Program-made: the position numbers and the translations under genes
In this document: piece after piece, positions 1 to 4,060 of the stretch
How positions within the stretch are numbered: the stretch's first letter is position 1
Layout: each line of letters opens with the position of its first letter
Origin: an uncultured Treponema sp.
GTDB taxonomy: Bacteria > Spirochaetota > Spirochaetia > Treponematales > Treponemataceae
Assembly: GCA_905236465.1 (NCBI GenBank)
Contig: CAJOQA010000327.1
Span: 1-5,914 of the forward strand
Direction: 5' to 3'
DNA length: 5,914 nucleotides
The notes under the pieces: model-generated
What the model was told of the DNA's origin: nothing
Database searches by the model: none
Seen by the model: only the letters and a program-made list of their open reading frames with translations

Positions 1-6
1 AAATAA

Positions 7-41
7 AGCCCTTCACCTTGTTACCTACACCGTGAAGGGCT
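7..41 (-). terminator. Hairpin, possible minus-strand intrinsic terminator
   Basis: GCCCTTCAC (8-16) pairs with GTGAAGGGC (32-40) over 9 bp, plus an A-T pair at 7/41, around a 15-base loop. Read on the minus strand the stem is followed by TTTATTT up to the window edge, which fits an intrinsic terminator. On the plus strand no T-run follows directly. It could be a backup terminator for the tRNA unit, or belong to a gene left of the window; the TAA at 4-6 could be a stop codon, but this cannot be tested here. Bases 42-81 hold only a weak 5-bp hairpin (44-58). Confidence 0.45.
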
Positions 42-81
42 ACATCAATTTCCTTGATTTTATTGGTATCAGTTTTTTTGT

Positions 82-113
82 AAATAAAAAAGACCCTGCA
101 ATGCAAGGTCTTT
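82..113 (-). terminator. Intrinsic terminator of the tRNA-Met unit
   Basis: On the minus strand an 11-bp stem (113-103 with 99-89; AAAGACCTTGC pairing with GCAGGGTCTTT, one T-G wobble) closes a 3-base ATT loop. It is followed by a T-rich tail (TTTATTT, 88-82). It begins only 3 bases past the tRNA 3' end, so it ends the tRNA transcript. On the plus strand the tail is weak (TTTAATTAG), so it acts mainly on the minus strand. Confidence 0.85.
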
Positions 114-116
114 AAT

Positions 117-189
117 TAGTGGCGACAGGGATCGAACCTGTGACATACGGAATATGAGTCCGTTGTTCTACCGACTGGACTACGCCACC
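117..189 (-). tRNA. tRNA-Met (anticodon CAT), elongator type
   Basis: The minus strand folds into a complete 73-base cloverleaf. The acceptor is GGTGGCG/CGCCACT with a G1-T72 wobble and discriminator A73. The anticodon stem is ACGGA/TCCGT around loop CTCATAT (anticodon CAT), and the T arm is ACAGG-TTCGATC-CCTGT. The D loop carries G18-G19. The 3' CCA is not encoded (A73 is followed by ATTAAA), so it must be added enzymatically. An initiator is unlikely: position 1 is G, not an unpaired C, and the anticodon stem lacks the three G-C pairs typical of initiators. A CAT anticodon can also mark tRNA-Ile whose C34 is modified to lysidine; I favour elongator Met but cannot exclude this. One oddity is a C12-A23 mismatch in the D stem (GTCC/GAAC). 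It appears to be a single-tRNA unit with its own promoter and terminator. Confidence 0.93.
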
Positions 190-200
190 GTTATGGTGTT

Positions 201-230
201 ACTATAGCATAAATACTAAGAGAGTGTCAA
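201..230 (-). promoter_or_regulatory. Sigma-70 type promoter of the tRNA-Met gene
   Basis: On the minus strand TTGACA (230-225) and TATAGT (206-201) are separated by 18 bases: a perfect -35 and a 5/6 -10. The expected start of transcription lies a few bases from the tRNA 5' end at 189, so the leader is very short. An A/T-rich stretch (231-270) lies upstream of the -35 and could act as an UP element, as expected of a strong stable-RNA promoter. Confidence 0.8.
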
Positions 231-239
231 TATCTTTAT

Positions 240-263
240 AAAAAAAATCAGAAAAAAAATCAG
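240..263. repeat. Two tandem 12-bp A-tract repeats between divergent promoters
   Basis: The unit AAAAAAAATCAG occurs twice without change (240-251 and 252-263), followed by AAAATTTTTT (264-273). Each unit holds an 8-base A-tract, spaced 12 bases apart and so roughly in helical phase. The block lies between the -35 boxes of the leftward tRNA promoter and the rightward promoter at 297. Intrinsic DNA bending or UP-element function is inferred. The region 190-396 contains no gene, only these regulatory elements. Confidence 0.75.
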
Positions 264-296
264 AAAATTTTTTCTTTGCTTAGATATTGCTAAAAG

Positions 297-325
297 TTGA
301 CAACTTAATGGCATGATGTTAAAAT
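297..325 (+). promoter_or_regulatory. Sigma-70 type promoter for the 397-897 gene
   Basis: TTGACA (297-302) and TAAAAT (320-325) are separated by exactly 17 bases: a consensus -35 and a 5/6 -10. Transcription would start near 332, giving a leader of about 65 bases before the ATG at 397. It is the clearest promoter upstream of the plus-strand genes and may also feed the chemoreceptor and PilZ genes if the AT-only hairpin at 911-946 is read through. Confidence 0.78.
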
Positions 326-330
326 TAAGT
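303..330. repeat. 7-bp inverted repeat straddling the -10 box, possible operator
   Basis: ACTTAAT (303-309) and ATTAAGT (324-330) are perfect inverted arms separated by 14 bases. The left arm abuts the -35 box and the right arm overlaps the end of the -10 and the start region. This position is typical of a repressor operator, but arms this AT-rich can arise by chance in such DNA. No regulator gene is visible in the window. Confidence 0.35.
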
Positions 331-396
331 GTGTAAAGTTTATAAAAGCTTCAGTTTTTTGAGGCAACTTTAAAATAGACTTTTAAGGGTGGTCGT

Positions 397-897
397 ATGA
401 CTTTAAAAGAAAAATATGAAAAATGCTTACAGGATTCTGAAAATTTTATAACTGGTGAAAAGGTTAATGTTACCCCTTCTTATGGTTATGGTAAGCGTGT
501 CGCAAAATTTTTTAATGATGAGTTGGATTTTACAGATATAAACATCCATTATGGATATCCAATGGAAAAAGTTATCAAGGATAACTGGGATTTAAAGATT
601 CGTTTTCAGTTACGCAAGCCTGAAATTATCCGTTGGGCTCCATTAGGAGGTGAACAAGTTTTTAAGTATCTTTCAACACTTGCTGATTCAGAGTGGTCAA
701 AGGGTGAGCCCTTGGATAGTGAGGCAAAAGAAATCTTTCGGGGTATTATAGATACCTTGAATCCTGTACAGGTAGGATTGAAAATAAAATCCGTTACAGC
801 AGAATGGGCTGTCCATGTACCTGATTGTACAACTTTTTTTGTAAGTTTCTTCTATGTATATGATGAAGAAGATGAGGAATTGATTGCAACTGATTAG
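397..897 (+). CDS. Hypothetical protein, soluble, 166 residues, unrecognised
   Basis: I do not recognise this family. The ATG follows AAGGGTGG (385-392) at normal Shine-Dalgarno spacing, and a strong promoter lies at 297-325, so it looks like a real expressed gene. The protein has no signal peptide and no membrane segment, so it should be cytoplasmic. Visible features are a charged N-terminal stretch (MTLKEKYEKC), an aromatic/basic segment (YGYGKR, residues 30-34 and following), beta-prone strands around 65-80 and 126-155 (including TTFFVSFFYVY), and an acidic tail, DEEDEE (156-161). There are only two Cys (10 and 143) and no metal-binding or nucleotide-binding motif I can name. The next gene is the chemoreceptor, 102 bases downstream on the same strand, so a role linked to chemotaxis or motility is possible. 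That is based on neighbourhood only. Confidence 0.85.
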   Translation: MTLKEKYEKCLQDSENFITGEKVNVTPSYGYGKRVAKFFNDELDFTDINIHYGYPMEKVIKDNWDLKIRFQLRKPEIIRWAPLGGEQVFKYLSTLADSEWSKGEPLDSEAKEIFRGIIDTLNPVQVGLKIKSVTAEWAVHVPDCTTFFVSFFYVYDEEDEELIATD

Positions 898-910
898 TTT
901 TTAACATCAT

Positions 911-946
911 TACTGTTTTAAGATTTTTTTTAATTTTAAAACAGTA
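911..946. other. AT-rich hairpin between the hypothetical gene and the chemoreceptor gene
   Basis: TACTGTTTTAA (911-921) is a perfect inverted repeat of TTAAAACAGTA (936-946). The pairing can continue inward for four more pairs (one G-T wobble) to a loop of six T. With only two G-C pairs and no T-run after the 3' arm, it is at best a weak terminator and may instead be an RNA-stability or regulatory element. The rest of the 898-999 gap is almost pure A/T. A weak promoter candidate, TTTAAA (935-940) - 17 bases - TAAAAT (958-963), could serve the chemoreceptor gene, but such matches are expected by chance here. Confidence 0.5.
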
Positions 947-999
947 TTAATCAAATTTAAAATTTAATATTTAATAACTTAAAAAAGCAAGGGGTTAAA

Positions 1000-3108
1000 A
1001 TGACTAAGAAAGATGTTTGGGATCCAACTAGAAAAGACATGCAAATATCTACCAAACTTGTTCTTATTACAGGATTTGCAATTGTTTTTTGTTGCATTGC
1101 TGTAGCTGCACTTTCTTTAGGTGTTTTTAATAGTGAGTTCGTAAAAAGTCTTGAGTCAAGTTTGGATTTTACTACAAATGGAGTTAATTTTACACTAAAT
1201 GACTGGCGAACCACGGCAGAAGCAGATGCAAAAACTCTTGCTGACATCCAAGACCTTCGCGATCTTATTATTTTTGATGATAGTGATGCCTTGCATGATT
1301 TTGTCTCTAGCAAGGGTGAGGATTTAGGAATAGATTTTTTGGCCGTAGCAGATATAAAGGGAAATGTTTTTTCTGGAGGTGGCTATAATCTACCAAATGG
1401 AACAAATCTCGCAATGAATTCTGCTGTGCAGTCAGCAATACGTGGTACTACCTCTTACGCAATAGAACCCTTTGGTACTTCCAAAATGTCATTGGTGGGA
1501 GCAGCTCCAATTTACGATAGCGGAGTTGTTATCGGCATTATGTGTGCTGCCTATAATCTGGAAAGCGGAGACTTTGTAGCTTCTGTAAATTCAAACTTTG
1601 ATGTTGAATGTACTGTTTTTAAAGGGGCAACCCGTGTTTCTACTACTGTCTTTGATTCAAATGGTAACTCCATGGTTGGAACTAGTATTTCAGATTTGAG
1701 CATTGTGGAAAAAGTGCAGGGGCAGAGGGAAACTTTCAGGGGCAGGACAACTATCGGAGGCATCCCCTATTTGGCCCGGTACTTCCCGATATCATCTGGA
1801 AACGGAAGTGTTACGGGTATGCTCTTTATAGCTAAGTCAATGAAGTCCGTTAATTCTGTCAGGTACAATGCTATAAAAATCATTATACCCTGTGTAATTT
1901 TTCTCTGTATTATTCTCATGATTATTGTAGGCTTCTTTATCCGTTGGCTTATGTGGCGTATAAACAATGTTACAAAAGTTCTTAAAGACATGGAGACTGG
2001 CGAGGCTGACCTTACAAAGAGGGTAAAGCTTCTTATCAGGGATGAGATAGGTATGTTGGTTATCCACTTTGATAAATTCTGTGATAAGTTGCAGTCTATT
2101 GTAAAGGAAATAAAGAATTCAAAAGGCACTTTGGATACAGCTGGAGAACAGCTTTCCTATAGTACAGAGGATACGGCTAATGCCATTACAGAGATTATAG
2201 CAAATATTGATTCAGTTCATAGTCAAATAGCAGGTCAGGGGGACTCTGTTTCACAGGTTGCTAGCATTGTGGATCAGATTTCTTCTTCTATTGATCAATT
2301 AGATAGCATGATTGAAAGTCAGTCGGCTGGTATATCTCAAGCTTCTACTGCTGTAGAAGAGATGATAGGCAATATCTCTTCGGTAAATACTTCTGTTGAT
2401 AAGATGGCTCATTCTTTTAGTGACCTTGCTAGCAATGCACAAACAGGCTTTAGTAAGCAACAAGATGTAAATGAACGGATTAAGCAGATTGAAGTGCAAT
2501 CTGAAATGCTACAAGAAGCTAACCAAGCAATTTCGTCTATTGCTGAGCAAACAAACCTTCTTGCTATGAATGCTGCTATTGAAGCTGCTCATGCGGGGGA
2601 AACGGGTAAGGGCTTTAGCGTTGTAGCAGATGAAATTAGGAAACTTTCTGAAACATCAGCTGCACAGTCAAAGACGATTGGAGATCAGCTTAATAATATA
2701 AAGAATTCTATTACAGAAGTTGTTGCCGCATCAAATGAATCTTCTGAAGCTTTTTCTGCTGTATCAAATAAGATAAAAGAGACGGATGAACTTGTTATGC
2801 AGATAAAGGCCGCTATGGAAGAACAGAATTCTGGTTCCAAGCAGATTGGCGATGCTTTGCGTAATATGAATGAATCAACTTCGCAAGTTCGTAAAGCTTC
2901 AAAAGAGATGTCGGGTAATAGTCAGGTAATTTTAAAAGAGATGCATACTTTGCAAGATTCAACTGATGTTATGAAGCAAAGTATGTCTGAAATGTCAACA
3001 GGTGCACGGAAGATTAATGAAACTGGTGCTGCCCTTGCTGATATTTCAAGTCAGGTAAAGAATTCTATCAATCAGATTGGATCTCAAATAGACTTATTTA
3101 CGGTTTAA
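1000..3108 (+). CDS. mcp: Methyl-accepting chemotaxis protein with periplasmic double-Cache-like sensor
   Basis: A 702-residue transmembrane chemoreceptor that senses a ligand in the periplasm and controls CheA through CheW. The ATG follows AAGGGG (989-994). Order of parts: a short cytoplasmic N-terminus (1-18); TM1 (about 19-42); a periplasmic sensor (about 45-289); TM2 (about 291-317); HAMP (about 315-370, with DEIG at 348-351); then a long coiled-coil signalling domain. The conserved tip lies near 511-560 (IAEQTNLLAMNAAIEAAHAG at 514-533, then GFSVVADEIRKL at 538-549). The sensor resembles two Cache modules: one with FLAVADIKGNVFSGGG (113-128), and a membrane-proximal one with TVFKGATRVSTT and GTSISD near 205-232 and the Cache-like end GSVTGMLFIAKSM. 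The YxxxxRxWY amino-acid-binding motif of dCache_1 receptors is not seen, so the ligand is unknown. Candidate methylation sites fit the consensus at E453/E454 and E608/Q609, symmetric about the tip. There is no C-terminal NWETF-like CheR tether; the protein ends DLFTV. The PilZ-type gene follows after 21 bases and is probably co-transcribed. Confidence 0.96.
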   Translation: MTKKDVWDPTRKDMQISTKLVLITGFAIVFCCIAVAALSLGVFNSEFVKSLESSLDFTTNGVNFTLNDWRTTAEADAKTLADIQDLRDLIIFDDSDALHDFVSSKGEDLGIDFLAVADIKGNVFSGGGYNLPNGTNLAMNSAVQSAIRGTTSYAIEPFGTSKMSLVGAAPIYDSGVVIGIMCAAYNLESGDFVASVNSNFDVECTVFKGATRVSTTVFDSNGNSMVGTSISDLSIVEKVQGQRETFRGRTTIGGIPYLARYFPISSGNGSVTGMLFIAKSMKSVNSVRYNAIKIIIPCVIFLCIILMIIVGFFIRWLMWRINNVTKVLKDMETGEADLTKRVKLLIRDEIGMLVIHFDKFCDKLQSIVKEIKNSKGTLDTAGEQLSYSTEDTANAITEIIANIDSVHSQIAGQGDSVSQVASIVDQISSSIDQLDSMIESQSAGISQASTAVEEMIGNISSVNTSVDKMAHSFSDLASNAQTGFSKQQDVNERIKQIEVQSEMLQEANQAISSIAEQTNLLAMNAAIEAAHAGETGKGFSVVADEIRKLSETSAAQSKTIGDQLNNIKNSITEVVAASNESSEAFSAVSNKIKETDELVMQIKAAMEEQNSGSKQIGDALRNMNESTSQVRKASKEMSGNSQVILKEMHTLQDSTDVMKQSMSEMSTGARKINETGAALADISSQVKNSINQIGSQIDLFTV

Positions 3109-3129
3109 GTTTTTGGCGGAGGAAGTATA

Positions 3130-3975
3130 ATGGATGATGATACTAAGTATGTCCTTGAAGGACGTAAAACATTTTTTATAGTCCCCGATGTCACTCTTTT
3201 TCCTGATACATACTTGGAAGACTATTTGACTCATGGTTATGAAACTTATATCATTAATGATGATAGAACTTGTCCGCTGACTAAAAAAATCGAGGCGATA
3301 ATTTCTGTTTTTAATGATGCAATTTTTTTCTTTTATATAGATACGCCCATTCAAGGAATAGAGTGGCGTGATTATATAAGCGAATTGCAAGAAGAATATG
3401 GTGATAAGATTTTAATTGGTGTGCTTTATGCAAAAAGATCCACTGAAATAGAAAAACGTAGTCTAGAACGCTATTATCTTTTTGATGTTGGCATAAAGTG
3501 TGGCTGTATATCATTAGAGTATTCTAAGGCTAAGAATTTTACCTTAATAGATAAGGTTATGTTTGCTAACCAGGCTTGTGGGCGCAGAAAAAATGTAAGG
3601 GCTATTTGCGATAGTACTAGTTCTGTAAACTTAACGTACAAAAAGAAGAAATACTTTGGTGCTGTTTCTGACGTAAGTTTAAGCCATTTTTCCTGTGTTT
3701 TTAACTATGAGCTAGATGTTCCCATGTTTGAAAAGCTGTATGATGTGGTTGTAGATATTCATGGTATGCATTTTAAGACAGATTCCATTTTATTGGATGT
3801 AAGGGAACTATCAGATAGAAAACTTTACATATTTATTTTCTCTCAACCGAATGGCCAGCCTGGAATGGATCCTGATCTTTCACAACGTCTTTCTGAAAAG
3901 ATTTATAAACTTGTTACAGATAAAGTTCAAACTTTGCTTCACACAATGTTTATAGAAGCAAGCAAATCAAGTTAA
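3130..3975 (+). CDS. PilZ-type protein with N-terminal receiver-like domain, putative c-di-GMP effector
   Basis: A 281-residue soluble protein. The ATG is 6 bases after a strong GGAGGA (3118-3123), and the gene starts 21 bases past the chemoreceptor stop, so the two form an operon. The C-terminal half (about 150-280) looks like PilZ, a cyclic-di-GMP-binding beta-barrel. It has RRKNVR (152-157, giving R153-xxx-R157), then SDVSLSHF (180-187) in place of the usual (D/N)xSxxG, then beta-strands (KLYDVVVDIHGMHF, SILLDVREL, KLYIFIF) and a closing helix (about 248-275). The last Gly of the motif is His186, so binding may be weakened. The N-terminal part (about 13-150) shows five alternating strand/helix units like a receiver domain, with D20 at the end of strand 1 and D71 at the end of strand 3 (FFFYIDTP). 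Only one acidic residue is seen at strand 1, so it may be a pseudo-receiver. There are no membrane segments. PilZ is fairly likely; the receiver-like reading is inference from secondary-structure pattern. A role in adjusting motility together with the chemoreceptor is inferred from context. Confidence 0.8.
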   Translation: MDDDTKYVLEGRKTFFIVPDVTLFPDTYLEDYLTHGYETYIINDDRTCPLTKKIEAIISVFNDAIFFFYIDTPIQGIEWRDYISELQEEYGDKILIGVLYAKRSTEIEKRSLERYYLFDVGIKCGCISLEYSKAKNFTLIDKVMFANQACGRRKNVRAICDSTSSVNLTYKKKKYFGAVSDVSLSHFSCVFNYELDVPMFEKLYDVVVDIHGMHFKTDSILLDVRELSDRKLYIFIFSQPNGQPGMDPDLSQRLSEKIYKLVTDKVQTLLHTMFIEASKSS

Positions 3976-3980
3976 GTGCA

Positions 3981-4031
3981 AAAAAAAGACCTGCAAAACT
4001 TTTTCCAAGTTTGCAGGTCTTTTTTATTTTT
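3981..4031. terminator. Strong bidirectional intrinsic terminator between convergent genes
   Basis: AGACCTGCAAA (3987-3997) pairs with TTTGCAGGTCT (4010-4020), extended inward by CTT/AAG past one bulged A to a 5-base loop (4002-4006), and outward by A/T pairs to 3982-4025. On the plus strand it ends in TTTTTTATTTTT. On the minus strand the A-tract 3981-3987 becomes a T7 run. It therefore serves both the PilZ-type gene (stop at 3975) and the convergent flavoprotein gene (stop at 4061). Confidence 0.92.
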
Positions 4032-4057
4032 AAGCCCCATTACGCATAGGGCTTAAA
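4029..4057 (-). other. Second hairpin just after the flavoprotein stop codon
   Basis: TTTAAGCCC (4029-4037) pairs perfectly with GGGCTTAAA (4049-4057) around an 11-base loop. It lies 3 bases past the minus-strand flavoprotein stop. No T-run follows on either strand (the minus strand continues AAATAAAAAAGACC), so it is not a classical terminator by itself. It may protect the mRNA 3' end or assist the bidirectional terminator next to it. Confidence 0.6.
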
Positions 4058-4060
4058 GGA

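Noticed and set aside
44..63. Small plus-strand hairpin ATCAA/TTGAT followed by T residues as a terminator
   Set aside because: The stem is only 5 bp and mostly A/T; not convincing beside the stronger hairpins at 7-41 and 82-113.
334..360. TAAAGTTT (334-341) as a flagellar sigma-28 -35 element before the unknown gene
   Set aside because: At the expected 11-base spacing the downstream bases are AGTTTTTT, not GCCGATAA-like. The sigma-70 promoter at 297-325 fits far better.
957..2499. Several minus-strand open frames inside the chemoreceptor gene
   Set aside because: They lie opposite recognisable chemoreceptor motifs, show no family features and have no own promoter or terminator.
3094..3514. 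Minus-strand open frames across the start of the PilZ-type gene
   Set aside because: They are shadows of a gene with a strong Shine-Dalgarno site; the translations look random and low in complexity.
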